Shown in pieces: positions 34,624 to 43,384 of a stretch of DNA of 64,000 nt. Below the pieces are notes generated by a model that saw only the letters and a list, made by a program, of their open reading frames with translations, did no database searches and was not told where the DNA came from. Source of the stretch: JBBDWK01 sp040902885 (GTDB lineage: Bacteria > Acidobacteriota > Terriglobia > Bryobacterales > Bryobacteraceae); assembly GCA_040902885.1 (NCBI GenBank), contig JBBDWK010000099.1, positions 9,325-73,324 of the forward strand, given 5' to 3'. Position numbers and translations under genes: made by a program. Position 1 is the first letter of the stretch; every line of letters begins with the position of its first letter.

Positions 34624-37600
34624 TTGCGCATTTTCATGCTGGCAGTTCTCGCGATTTTTGGAAGTATCCCGGGCTTCGCCCAGCTCACACGGGGCTTCAT
34701 TTCCGGCGTCGTTCACGATGCGACCGACGCGGTTGTCGACGGCGTTCGCGTGATGGCGACGAACAACTCGACGAATATCCAATTCCAGACCTTCACCAAC
34801 GGAGCGGGCGTCTATCGTCTGGTGGCGCTCGAGCCCGGCGTGTATACGCTGGAGTTCCAAAGGACGGGCTTTGAAAGCGTCCGGGTGGAGAACATTCAGG
34901 TCTCGACCACGCAGGAGGTTGTTGTCAACCGGACCCTCGCCGTCGCGGCGACCGTCACCACGATCGAAGTCGCGGCGCCTCCGGGCGTGACGCTGGCCAA
35001 GTCCACTCCCACTCTGGACACCAAGCTCGACCGCGGCTTTGTGGCCAACGTCGCGCTTACCGCCGTTCAGCGCGACGTCACGCGCCTGGCGCTTCTCGCG
35101 CCGACCGTCGCCCGCGGTCCGGCCGGCTCCGAATTTTCGGCCAACGGGCAAAGATCGCGGAACCATAACTTCACCATCGACGGCGTCGATAACAACGATC
35201 TCACCGTCACACTTCCCAACAACCGCCTGATCCCCGAGGCGGTGGCCGAGTTCCACGTGCAGACCGCCGCCTACTCCGCCGAGTTCGGCCGCAACTCGGG
35301 CGCTCAGGTCTCCGTCATCACGCGGAGCGGAGGCAACGATCTGCACGGCGAGGCCTTCGATTACTACAACGCGAACTGGATGGAGCCGGTCAGCCTTCTG
35401 AACAAGCGCGCGAACATTTCCGAGACTCCGCGTTTCGTTCAGAATCAGGCGGGCGGCGCACTCGGCGGGCCAATCGAATCCAACCGCACCTTCTTCTTCG
35501 GCTTGCTCGAAACCAACCGCCGCCGGGAAGCGCCGGACGCCCGCAACGCCGCGCCCGTCACCATCCCCACGGCCGCCGGTTATGCCGCCCTTTCCAGCGT
35601 GCCGCTCGGCCCCGGCCAGTCCACGCAAAGCCGCCAGGCGGTTCTCGATGCGCTGAAGTTTCTGCCCGGCGTCCACTCGGAAATCCCGCGCTTTCTGACG
35701 CCCGCAAACGTAAACGTCAACGGCGCGCCGGTCGAAGTCGGCACCGCCCTCATTCCTCTCGCCAACCCGCACGATTTCTGGTACATCGTCGGCCGCATCG
35801 ACCACCGTCTCACGGACCGCGACAGCATCAGCTACAGGAATCAGATCGACCAGCAGAATCAGCCCGACTTCGCCAGTAATCTGGGATTCGGCTCGCGCTT
35901 TTCCGCGTCGCAAACCACCTTGGGCCAGAACCACGCGCTCAGCTACACGCGCACCATCAGCCCCCGGTTCATCAATGAATTTCGCGCTGCCTATGCCCGC
36001 CGCAACCTGGACTTTCCGGAGAACGACACGCAGCCGACTATCGCGATCGGCAATCAGTTCACGATCGGCGGTTTGGCTACCTACCCGCAGGCGCGCGTCT
36101 CCAACACCTTTCAATGGCAGGACGTGGCCACTCTTCTGGTGGGCCGGCACTCGTTCAAGTTCGGCGCCGATATCCGCCGCAACCGTCTCTTCAACCGGTT
36201 CGGATTCAATTCCAAGGGAACATGGAGCTTTGACAGCCTCGCGGATTTTCTGAACAATCGCCCGTTTTCGCTAACCCAGGCCGTCAACGAAGCCTCGTTC
36301 GACGCGCGCCAGACCAATCAGTATTATTTCTTTCAGGACGATTTCAAGATCGCCAGGAACCTGACTCTCAACCTAGGTTTGCGCTACGAGTACTCGGGCG
36401 TGCCCCTCGGATTCTTCGGCGCCGCCAACAGCCAGATCGCGGCTACCGGCGTTCCCGAGCCGGTGCGGCCGGACAAAAACAATTGGGCGCCGCGCTTCGG
36501 CCTGGCCTACTCTCCCGGCGGAAAAGAGGGCTGGAAGAAGATGCTGCTCGGCGACGGCGAGACCGTCTTCCGCGGCGGTTACGGTATCGGGTATGACGTG
36601 CTCTTCTACAACATCCTGGCGGTAAACGGCAATAACTACCCGCGCGTCAACTCCGCTTTGACGCTGCAGCCGGAGACGATCGGTCTGTTCCCCACGCTCG
36701 CGCCCCGGCAGGCCGCCGTGCCGCCGTTCAACCCGCTGCTGCCGTTCGTGAATTCCCCGACCGATACGCAGAATCCAACCACTCACTTCTACAGTTTCTC
36801 CATCCAGCGCCAGCTCGGCCAGAATTACGTTTTCGAGGCCGGCTATAGCGGATCGCGTTCTTATCACCAGATCCGCCAAGGCCAGGCGAACCCCGGCATC
36901 CTCACGCCGGCCCAGGCCCAAACCGTGTTGCAGACGGGAAGCCCGAATTCAATCCCCGGCATCCAGAACCGCCGGCTGAATCCCGCGTGGGGCTCGCGCC
37001 TGACCATCGAATCGACGGCCATCGGCAATTACAACGCCATGTTCCTGAAGTTCGACAAGCGCATGTCCCGCAATCTGATGGTGGGCGCGAACTATACGTG
37101 GAGCGCGAACATGAGCGATAACGACGAATCGCTCGGCGTTCCGGACATCATCTTCTCGACCGCGCACGTGCCGCAGGACTACTTCAACTATCGCAACGAT
37201 TATGGGCGCAGCATCTTCGACCGTCCGCACCGTTTCGTGGTCCATTACACCTGGCAACTTCCGTGGTCTTCGGCGCCCATGCTCAATGGCGCGGCCATGA
37301 AGCACATCTTTCGCGACTGGCAGATTACGGGATTTTCGGATTGGCAGTCCGGCCAGCCCTTCACCATCCGCACGGGCGTGGATAGCGGTGGAACCGGCAC
37401 CGGCATCCCATTCCGTCCGGACTACAATCCCGGCGGCGTGTTCCGGAAGGACCCTGTCCACAACAATCTGCGCACGTTCACGATTCCCGTGGATGGCACG
37501 GGCATAGTGACCACGCCGCTCACCGCGGCCGGCGTTCCGCTGGCCAACTCCATGCCGGGCGGAGGAAACCTCGGCAAGAACACGTTCCGCGGCCCCGGTT

Positions 37601-37806
37601 TCACGCAATGGAATTTCAGCCTGATGAAGACCATCAACGCGACCGAGCGCTGGAAGGTTCAACTGCGCAGCGATTTTGTGAACCTCTTCAACCACCGGAA
37701 TTTCGGGAACCCGAACGTATTCATGAACAATCCGAGCGCTTTCGGGACCAACACCTCGGACCCGGGAAACCGCTCGATACTGTTGAGCTTGAGAATCCGC
37801 TTCTGA
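34624..37806 (+). CDS. TonB-dependent receptor, Oar-like
   Basis: This is about 1,060 residues. It has a signal peptide (RIFMLAVLAIFGSIPGFAQ), a carboxypeptidase-regulatory domain (LTRGFISGVVHDATDAVVDG), a plug (FSANGQRSRNHNFTIDGVDN, YSAEFGRNSGAQVSVITRSG) and a long barrel ending in RSILLSLRIRF. I set the start at TTG 34624, ten bases after AAGGAG; a TTG at 34615 is too close to the site, and ATG 34636 would shorten the signal peptide. It is monocistronic, with a strong terminator after it. Confidence 0.9.
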   Translation: MRIFMLAVLAIFGSIPGFAQLTRGFISGVVHDATDAVVDGVRVMATNNSTNIQFQTFTNGAGVYRLVALEPGVYTLEFQRTGFESVRVENIQVSTTQEVVVNRTLAVAATVTTIEVAAPPGVTLAKSTPTLDTKLDRGFVANVALTAVQRDVTRLALLAPTVARGPAGSEFSANGQRSRNHNFTIDGVDNNDLTVTLPNNRLIPEAVAEFHVQTAAYSAEFGRNSGAQVSVITRSGGNDLHGEAFDYYNANWMEPVSLLNKRANISETPRFVQNQAGGALGGPIESNRTFFFGLLETNRRREAPDARNAAPVTIPTAAGYAALSSVPLGPGQSTQSRQAVLDALKFLPGVHSEIPRFLTPANVNVNGAPVEVGTALIPLANPHDFWYIVGRIDHRLTDRDSISYRNQIDQQNQPDFASNLGFGSRFSASQTTLGQNHALSYTRTISPRFINEFRAAYARRNLDFPENDTQPTIAIGNQFTIGGLATYPQARVSNTFQWQDVATLLVGRHSFKFGADIRRNRLFNRFGFNSKGTWSFDSLADFLNNRPFSLTQAVNEASFDARQTNQYYFFQDDFKIARNLTLNLGLRYEYSGVPLGFFGAANSQIAATGVPEPVRPDKNNWAPRFGLAYSPGGKEGWKKMLLGDGETVFRGGYGIGYDVLFYNILAVNGNNYPRVNSALTLQPETIGLFPTLAPRQAAVPPFNPLLPFVNSPTDTQNPTTHFYSFSIQRQLGQNYVFEAGYSGSRSYHQIRQGQANPGILTPAQAQTVLQTGSPNSIPGIQNRRLNPAWGSRLTIESTAIGNYNAMFLKFDKRMSRNLMVGANYTWSANMSDNDESLGVPDIIFSTAHVPQDYFNYRNDYGRSIFDRPHRFVVHYTWQLPWSSAPMLNGAAMKHIFRDWQITGFSDWQSGQPFTIRTGVDSGGTGTGIPFRPDYNPGGVFRKDPVHNNLRTFTIPVDGTGIVTTPLTAAGVPLANSMPGGGNLGKNTFRGPGFTQWNFSLMKTINATERWKVQLRSDFVNLFNHRNFGNPNVFMNNPSAFGTNTSDPGNRSILLSLRIRF

Positions 37807-37814
37807 GACATAAA

Positions 37815-37842
37815 GGGACGGGCAGGTCCCGTCCCTACTTTT
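37815..37842. terminator. bidirectional rho-independent terminator
   Basis: A perfect 8-bp stem GGGACGGG/CCCGTCCC with loop CAGGT is followed by TACTTTT. It lies between the receptor gene and the convergent SIS gene, overlapping the end of the latter, and can serve both strands. Confidence 0.75.
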
Positions 37843-38386
37843 CCATGAAGTGGTAGCCGATCATGTGGCACACAATCATGTGCCCGTCTTCGATCCGGCC
37901 CATGTGAGGCACGCTCACGCGTATATCCAGATCCGCCAGCGGCGCAAGCTTCCCGCCATCGCGACCAGTCAATGAAATTGTTTTACACCCGACAGCCCGC
38001 GCATACTCCATCGCGCAAATCACGTTGGGGGAGTTGCCGCTGCCGCTGATGGCCATGAACACGTCGCCGGCCTCGGCGAAATTCCTGAGCTGTTCCACGA
38101 ACACGGCGTCGTAGCTCACGTCGTTCGCATATGCCGTGATGGTCGGCATCTGATCCGTCAGCGCGATCAGCCGGAAGCGCTCTTCGCGCCCGAAGCTCGC
38201 GCCCTTCACCATGTCGCAGGCGAAGTGCGATGCGGTGGACGCGCTGCCGCCGTTGCCGCACACAAAAATCTTGCGGCCCGCCGCGCGAGTTTCCTCGAAC
38301 AGGCAAATCGCCTGGTCCACTTTCTCCAGATCGATGCTGTCGATCGCTTTGAGCAGCTCGGTCCTGTAATTTGCGGTGGAAGTCAT
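37835..38386 (-). CDS. SIS-domain phosphoheptose isomerase-like protein
   Basis: This 183-residue protein closely resembles GmhA, which turns sedoheptulose-7-phosphate into a glycero-manno-heptose-7-phosphate. It has KIFVCGNGGSASTASHFACDMVKG, PTITAYANDVSYDAVFVEQL, FMAISGSGNSPNVICAMEYA, and the C-terminal GRIEDGHMIVCHMIGYHFME with the catalytic Glu/His region. It is last in a five-gene minus-strand cluster; its start overlaps the ROK gene end. Given a heptose-type kinase nearby, it may supply that kinase. Confidence 0.85.
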   Translation of the reverse strand: MTSTANYRTELLKAIDSIDLEKVDQAICLFEETRAAGRKIFVCGNGGSASTASHFACDMVKGASFGREERFRLIALTDQMPTITAYANDVSYDAVFVEQLRNFAEAGDVFMAISGSGNSPNVICAMEYARAVGCKTISLTGRDGGKLAPLADLDIRVSVPHMGRIEDGHMIVCHMIGYHFMEK

Positions 38387-39240
38387 AATTTCGTTAGCGC
38401 CATGGCGCCGTACAGCACGCTGTCATCGCCGAGCGCGGCGGGAACCACGTCGATGCGCGCCCGCGACCAGCCCGTAATCTGGCGGCCCAACTCCTCGCGC
38501 AGCGGGCCGAACAGCGCTTCTCCCGCCTTCGAGATCCCGCCGCCGATCACGATGCGCTCCGGATTTAATAACATGATACAAGCCTTCAGCCCCAGCGCGA
38601 GATCCACCACGTAGCGCCGCACGAATCCGGCGTCCGTCATGAGCTCCCGCGCGGAGCGTCCATGGTCCCGCGCCAGCCAGAGTCCGCAGCACATGCGCTC
38701 GAAGCAGCCGCGCGCGCCGCACAGGCACTCCGGCCCGTCGGGACGGATCGTAAGATGGCCGATTTCTCCCGCGTAAGAGTCCGCGCCGCGCCAGATCCTT
38801 CCGGCCGAGAAGATGCCGCCGCCGATGCCGGTGGAGAGCGTCATGTAGAACACCGGAGAGCGGCCTTTGCCCGCACCGTAGAGCGCTTCGCCCAGCGCGC
38901 CTGCGTTGGCGTCGTTATCCATCACCGATGGAATGCCCAGCTTGTCTCGAATATATTCGGGCAGGTCGAAATCCTGCCAGCCTCCCACGTGCGTGGAGAG
39001 CGCCACGCGCTGCTTCGGAAAATCCACCGGCCCGCCAAAACCGATGCCGCAAGATTTGAGGCCGAAGCTTTCCTGCCACTCGCGCCCGATGGAAACGATG
39101 CGCTCGAGCATCCATGCGCGTCCACCCTCCCGGTCCGTGGCCTGCGATTCGCGCCGCAGAAGCTCTTCGCCCTCGAACACGGCCATCGAGAATTTGGTTC
39201 CGCCGATGTCGATTGCGAGGACCGAATTACCCCGCGGCAA
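38383..39240 (-). CDS. ROK-family sugar kinase
   Basis: This is a 285-residue ROK-type kinase. It has VLAIDIGGTKFSMAVFEG for phosphate binding, the substrate loop GFGGPVDFP, VMDNDANAGALGEALYG with the catalytic Asp, LSTGIGGGIFSAGRIWRG, GEIGHLTIRP with the zinc His and CLCGARGCFE with zinc Cys. A short helix after that holds two more Cys. ROK kinases phosphorylate glucose, ManNAc or similar; the substrate here is unknown. It overlaps both neighbours by a few bases. Confidence 0.88.
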   Translation of the reverse strand: MPRGNSVLAIDIGGTKFSMAVFEGEELLRRESQATDREGGRAWMLERIVSIGREWQESFGLKSCGIGFGGPVDFPKQRVALSTHVGGWQDFDLPEYIRDKLGIPSVMDNDANAGALGEALYGAGKGRSPVFYMTLSTGIGGGIFSAGRIWRGADSYAGEIGHLTIRPDGPECLCGARGCFERMCCGLWLARDHGRSARELMTDAGFVRRYVVDLALGLKACIMLLNPERIVIGGGISKAGEALFGPLREELGRQITGWSRARIDVVPAALGDDSVLYGAMALTKL

Positions 39241-40201
39241 GCAGCTCCTCCGGCGAGGCCGTACCCGTGCCCTTCTTCATAATGGTGACGCCGGCCACAA
39301 GGTTGCCAAAGCGTGCCGCTTCGTCCGGCGACCCCGTGACCGCCAGCGCCATCGCGGCGCCGGCCGAAAAGCTGTCGCCCGCGCCGCAGATATCCACCGG
39401 GTTTCCGGCCGCGCGCGTCTCCACCCAGCGCTCGCCGGCATCGTCCACCAGCAACACGCCGCGCGGCCCGTGCGTCACCAGCAGCAGCCGCGAGTCCAGG
39501 CACTTGCGCAACGCGACGTAATCGATGCGTCCGAACAGCTTCTGGCAGGCCGTCTCCGCCTCCTGCTGGTTGGGCTTCACGATCACGCGCCGGAACTGCT
39601 CGATGCGATTGCGCGAATCGGCGAAGAAGACTTTGTCCGCATAGGCGAACGCGAGATCGGTGAGCAGCTCGCGCACGGCCGGCGTGATCGCGCCGCCCGC
39701 GCCGGTCTCCGCCTGATCGGCGATGAGGATTACGTCGAAGTCGTCCACGGCGCTCTGTATGGAGTCGAGCAGCGGACGCTCCACGGAAGGCTCCAGAGGC
39801 CGCGCGTTCACGATGTCCAGGCGCGGCAGGTCTTCGACTCCCGTCCGCGCGTTAATCAGCTTGGTGTATGTGAAGGTCTGAAGTCCCGGCACACCCAGCA
39901 AACGGCCCGATCCGATGCCGCGTGCGTCGAGAGCGGCGCACAGATCCACGCCGAAGCCGTCTCCGCCCATCACGCCGAGCACTTCCACGCGCCCCACGCC
40001 CAGCGCCGCCAGATTGCTCGCCACAGTGCCGCCCGCGCCCGGCGTGACTTCGGTGCTCGTTACCGCGACGCGCGGCAGCCCCGTTTCGCGGGAGGGCTCG
40101 GCCAGCGCCGGATCGTAGGTACACCAGCGGTCCAGGCAAATGTCGCCAATTACCAACGCGCTCATCTTGGGAAAGGCAGCCAGAATTCGATCGAGCGTCA
40201 T
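39227..40201 (-). CDS. PfkB-family carbohydrate kinase (HldA/RfaE-like)
   Basis: This 324-residue ribokinase-fold enzyme has SALVIGDICLDRW, PRVAVTSTEVTPGAGGTVASNLAALG, which is typical of the heptose-7-phosphate kinase branch, VIVKPNQQEAE, LLVTHGPRGVLL, and the catalytic motif ICGAGDSFSAGAAMAL. HldA phosphorylates heptose-7-phosphate at C1. With the GmhA-like isomerase in the same operon, this suggests a heptose-bisphosphate-like route. No nucleotidyltransferase domain is fused. Confidence 0.85.
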   Translation of the reverse strand: MTLDRILAAFPKMSALVIGDICLDRWCTYDPALAEPSRETGLPRVAVTSTEVTPGAGGTVASNLAALGVGRVEVLGVMGGDGFGVDLCAALDARGIGSGRLLGVPGLQTFTYTKLINARTGVEDLPRLDIVNARPLEPSVERPLLDSIQSAVDDFDVILIADQAETGAGGAITPAVRELLTDLAFAYADKVFFADSRNRIEQFRRVIVKPNQQEAETACQKLFGRIDYVALRKCLDSRLLLVTHGPRGVLLVDDAGERWVETRAAGNPVDICGAGDSFSAGAAMALAVTGSPDEAARFGNLVAGVTIMKKGTGTASPEELLAAG

Positions 40202-41166
40202 GCGGTTTCCAGCAATGCGCGACGCAAAGCGGGCAGCGTGGCGCGATGATCGCCGCGGAAATAGTAGCTTTCGCCGCCATCGGCCACCGTTCGCACCAGG
40301 ATTGTCTTATGCGGCCGGAAATAGTAACCGGGATCGGATTTCGGGAGCTCGCGGCGGAAATCGCCTTCGATTGGCACGATGTCGAAAACCGCCGTGGAGA
40401 AGTTGCGAATCTCCCGGCCCTCCTGTCCCGCCACGTTCCGCGCCATGGCCAGCGCCTTCAGGTACACTTCGGGAGCCATGATGGCCGACCCGAAGGAGAG
40501 CAGCACGCCACCCTCCAGACGCTCCACGCGCCTCGCGAAGACGAGAAAGTCGCGGTAACTCGCGGCGCCCGCCGCCGCGGCATCGCAGTTGGGGTGCTCA
40601 TATAAAATGTCGTAGCCGATGCCCACGTGTACGGTCACCGGCACGTTCAGCCGCCACGCGGCCGCAAGCACGCTCAGCTCCTTGTGCGGATAGCAGCTTT
40701 CCGCGATCCGGCGCCCCACGTTTTCGCCCAGCCCCAGCTCCAGCGCGGCGGCTTCCGCGATCCAGTCGTTCAATTCGCCGGTCTCCCGCCACAGGCCGAA
40801 CTCGCCGGTGCGGATATAGCGCGCTACGCTCTCCGTGGTGCCGCCGATGCGCGCCAGCTCGTAATCGTGTATGGCGCCCGCGCCGTTCATGGCGATCAGA
40901 TCGATGAAGCCGCGCTCCATCAGATCGACGATATGCAGATTCACACCCGCGCGCAGCAGATGCCCGCCCATCATCAGAATGCGCGAAGCGCCCGTGTCGC
41001 GCGCGCGCCGCAGCTTCGCCGCCAGCACGGGCAGATCCGCGTGCGCGAACTCCGGCGTGGGTTCGCCGAGCGCCAGCCAGCGCTCGCGTGTCAGGTCGTT
41101 CACACGAGCCGCGAGCGGCTGCACGATCAACCGGGAGCGGTCGAAGATTTCGTACTTGCCGCTCAT
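40198..41166 (-). CDS. deoxyhypusine-synthase-like protein
   Basis: This 322-residue protein has ILMMGGHLLRAGVNLHIVDLMERGFIDLIAMNGAGAIHDYELARIGGTTESVARYI and GEFGLWRETGELND. These match, in order, the NAD-binding and HD(Y/F)E(I/L) motifs of the deoxyhypusine synthase superfamily. Bacteria lack eIF5A, and their relatives mostly act on polyamines or unknown substrates. I chose the start at 41166 where the homologous part begins; the longer frame overlaps the HAD gene. It lies inside a sugar-kinase/isomerase cluster, which is an unusual place. Confidence 0.75.
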   Translation of the reverse strand: MSGKYEIFDRSRLIVQPLAARVNDLTRERWLALGEPTPEFAHADLPVLAAKLRRARDTGASRILMMGGHLLRAGVNLHIVDLMERGFIDLIAMNGAGAIHDYELARIGGTTESVARYIRTGEFGLWRETGELNDWIAEAAALELGLGENVGRRIAESCYPHKELSVLAAAWRLNVPVTVHVGIGYDILYEHPNCDAAAAGAASYRDFLVFARRVERLEGGVLLSFGSAIMAPEVYLKALAMARNVAGQEGREIRNFSTAVFDIVPIEGDFRRELPKSDPGYYFRPHKTILVRTVADGGESYYFRGDHRATLPALRRALLETA

Positions 41167-41969
41167 GAGGGGAACAACGCCCCGAGCAGCTCGCCGCGGC
41201 AGAGGAAGTTCGGAACGATGAAGTCCGCGCCCACGCCGGCCAGCCGCTGCCGCTTCCATTGGTCCACGCTCTGGCACTCCGGTTCGTCGGTGGCCACGCC
41301 CACGGCCACGCCGCCCACTTCCTTTATATTCTGGATCTCCACGTAGCCGTCGCCGAAACCCAGAAACTCCTCGCCGCGGCACTCCGCGGAAGCGATGACC
41401 TGGTGGATAAGAATTTTTTTCGAAAAACTCTTGTAGTCGTCGAGAGCGCCGTGGATACCGCCGTCGAAGTACCGGTCCACCGCCAGCAGCCGCGCTTCCT
41501 CGCGCATGTAATCGTGATCGGTGCCGCTGGCGAGATAGAGCTTCAACCCGCGCTCCCGCAGCGATTCGAGCAGCTCGCGCGCGCCCGGCACCAGGTACTT
41601 CTCGGGCGGCGCCTGTGCCGTGGAAAGCTCCTCCAGGCGAAAGCGGATCTTCTCGTGCAGCCGGTCGAGATAGATCTTCTTGTACTCCAGCGGATGGAGC
41701 GGCACGCCGCCGCGCGCCTTCACTTGCGCGGCCAGCTCGATCATCTGATAAATCGTCTGCTTGCCCGTCAGGCGGGCGACGAACTCTTCGACCAGGGCGC
41801 GCAGATCCTCCTCCCGCTCTCCGGTATTGAGGTCCACAAGCGTCTCCAGCATGAGCGGAATCATGACATCCATCCAGCCGGAGCGTATGAGGGAGATCGT
41901 GCCGTCGAAATCAAAAAGAACCACCCGGGCATGAAGTGCGGAGGCGCCCGGACGAAGCTGCTCGATCAT
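41163..41969 (-). CDS. HAD-family phosphatase
   Basis: This 268-residue HAD hydrolase has motif I VVLFDFDGTISLIRSGW with the nucleophile Asp, motif II LYLASGTD, a Lys in DDYKSFSKKIL and motif IV LGFGDGYVEIQNIKEV. The helical cap between motifs I and II is large (phosphoglycolate-phosphatase type). It starts the minus-strand cluster and overlaps the deoxyhypusine-synthase-like gene by four bases. A sugar-phosphate phosphatase role would fit the neighbours. It is divergent from parA with 44 bp between. Confidence 0.8.
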   Translation of the reverse strand: MIEQLRPGASALHARVVLFDFDGTISLIRSGWMDVMIPLMLETLVDLNTGEREEDLRALVEEFVARLTGKQTIYQMIELAAQVKARGGVPLHPLEYKKIYLDRLHEKIRFRLEELSTAQAPPEKYLVPGARELLESLRERGLKLYLASGTDHDYMREEARLLAVDRYFDGGIHGALDDYKSFSKKILIHQVIASAECRGEEFLGFGDGYVEIQNIKEVGGVAVGVATDEPECQSVDQWKRQRLAGVGADFIVPNFLCRGELLGALFPS

Positions 41970-42013
41970 TGTGATTATTGTGACATAATGAGGTCCGTAG
42001 ACCGTACGCGCCA

Positions 42014-42802
42014 ATGCGCAGGATTGCCGTTGCCAACATGAAGGGCGGGGTGGGGAAGACCACCACGGCCATCCACCTGGCTGCAGGTTTGGCGGCGAGG
42101 GGCCGCAAGGTCCTGCTCGTCGATATGGACCCGCAGGGCAATGTCGCGCACGCGTTGCGTCTTCGTCCCACGCACTCTCTTGAGGACCTGATGCTCGGCG
42201 CGGCCTCGGCCGGGGACGTGGTTCTTCGCGGCGTTCGCGAGAGGCTGGACGTGATCGCATCCACTCCGGCCGCCTTCGCGCTCGAGCAGCGCCTGGCGGG
42301 GGAGGCGCAGCGCGAGACCATTCTTTCCCGGCGGCTCCGCGATCTCAACGGCTATGACGTGACGGTGATCGACAGCTCGCCCGCCATGAACCTGCTCACC
42401 TATAACGCATTGCTGTTTTCCGATCAGGTGATCGTGCCCGTGGCCATGGATGTGATGGCGCTCATCGGCGCGCGGCAGACGCTGAACGGGATTGAGGAAG
42501 TGAGAAGACTGTGGCCGGAACGCCGGATCGAGCTGCTGGCCGTTTTGCCGACCTTCACCACCACGGCCAATAACGCCACCAGGGCCGCTTTCGACGCCCT
42601 GGAGCGCGACCGGGAGATGAACTCCTCGTTGTTCCGCCCGGGCATCCGGCAGTCCATCGACCTGAATTACTCGACCGCGCAGCGCAAGACGATCTGGGAA
42701 TACGCTCCCCGGAGCCGGGCGGCCGAAGACTACTCGCGCTTCGTGGATTTTGTAGAGGAGAAGGAGCAGCATGGCCTCAAGGAAAAAGAAGCCGTCGTTT
42801 GA
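42014..42802 (+). CDS. ParA-family ATPase
   Basis: This 262-residue deviant-Walker ATPase has RIAVANMKGGVGKTTTAIHLA (Walker A with signature Lys), VLLVDMDPQGN and TVIDSSPAMNLLTYNALLFSD. It belongs to the ParA/Soj/MinD class that binds DNA or membranes in an ATP-dependent way and positions cargo. There is no ParB gene or parS-like cluster next to it; instead the next gene starts inside its last codons. It may position a protein complex rather than the chromosome. Confidence 0.88.
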   Translation: MRRIAVANMKGGVGKTTTAIHLAAGLAARGRKVLLVDMDPQGNVAHALRLRPTHSLEDLMLGAASAGDVVLRGVRERLDVIASTPAAFALEQRLAGEAQRETILSRRLRDLNGYDVTVIDSSPAMNLLTYNALLFSDQVIVPVAMDVMALIGARQTLNGIEEVRRLWPERRIELLAVLPTFTTTANNATRAAFDALERDREMNSSLFRPGIRQSIDLNYSTAQRKTIWEYAPRSRAAEDYSRFVDFVEEKEQHGLKEKEAVV

Positions 42803-43088
42803 AGTCAGCGAGGGGCTGGAAACCCTCTCGCAAACCGGTTGGGTCTACCGCTCGGAGCCGGGCTCGCTGGCATCCGGGCCGTCACTGATTCCTTCGGCTG
42901 CCGCAAAAGGCAGGGGTCCCGCTACGCCCGTCGCCTTGCCCTCGGGCGCTTCCGGGCTGCTGGATGGGGGCGCGTCCACGCTCGCGGCCGGAATGGTTCT
43001 GATGGCGAACGCCATGTTGCTCGGCTTGCGGCTGTTCTCCATGCCGTTCACCATCTGCTCGGGCCTTCTGAAGCCCGCGCGTCGGTGA
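42771..43088 (+). CDS. small protein coupled to the ParA ATPase
   Basis: This 105-residue protein starts MASRKKKPSFEVSEGLETL with GGAGAAGGAG upstream and overlaps parA by 32 bases in another frame. A low-complexity Ala/Gly/Pro/Ser middle is followed by a hydrophobic helix near the C terminus (AAGMVLMANAMLLGLRLFSM). It could tether the ATPase to a membrane or act as an adaptor. I recognise no family. Confidence 0.65.
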   Translation: MASRKKKPSFEVSEGLETLSQTGWVYRSEPGSLASGPSLIPSAAAKGRGPATPVALPSGASGLLDGGASTLAAGMVLMANAMLLGLRLFSMPFTICSGLLKPARR

Positions 43089-43306
43089 GGACGAAGTTCG
43101 ACACGCGAGAAGCGACTTCATCGCCCCATCCGCCGCAAGATCTGGGTTCCCGAGTTCCTTGCCACATGGCTGGCCGGCCAGCAACGTCCAAGTGCCGCGA
43201 TTTCCCAGAATGAGACTTCAAAGGCGTCTGGTGGTGTGAAGGGGATTTCGCGACAGCTATGTGATCACAGCGAGGGTTCCGCTTCCAAAAGATCCTCAAT
43301 GTCGAT
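43089..43306. other. non-coding stretch beyond the cassette array
   Basis: I see no gene between the ParA-partner stop and the attC-like site. Short open frames on both strands have no ribosome site and no motif. Confidence 0.4.
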
Positions 43307-43360
43307 GCCTAACGTTGGAATTCAGCGGCGCGCGAAGTCCGCTGCAATGACTTGTTATGC
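43307..43360 (-). other. attC-like recombination site 1
   Basis: On the minus strand, 24 bases after the stop of the repeat-protein gene, lies R''-like GCATAAC. An unpaired spacer follows, then the stem GCAGCGG/CCGCTG around a 10-base loop, a second unpaired spacer, and R' GTTAGGC. The two outer boxes pair in five of seven positions and the stem has one extra base, as in real attC sites. Length 54. Confidence 0.65.
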
Positions 43361-43384
43361 ATCGCCAGCATCGCCACGACGTAC

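Noticed and set aside
37815..37842. GGGACGGG/CCCGTCCC hairpin as another member of the palindromic repeat family
   Set aside because: Its stem and loop share nothing with copies A-C, and the T-rich tail and convergent genes make a terminator more likely.
41961..41989. TGTGA repeats between the HAD and parA genes as a CRP site
   Set aside because: They are direct, not inverted, repeats and the spacing does not match a CRP site.
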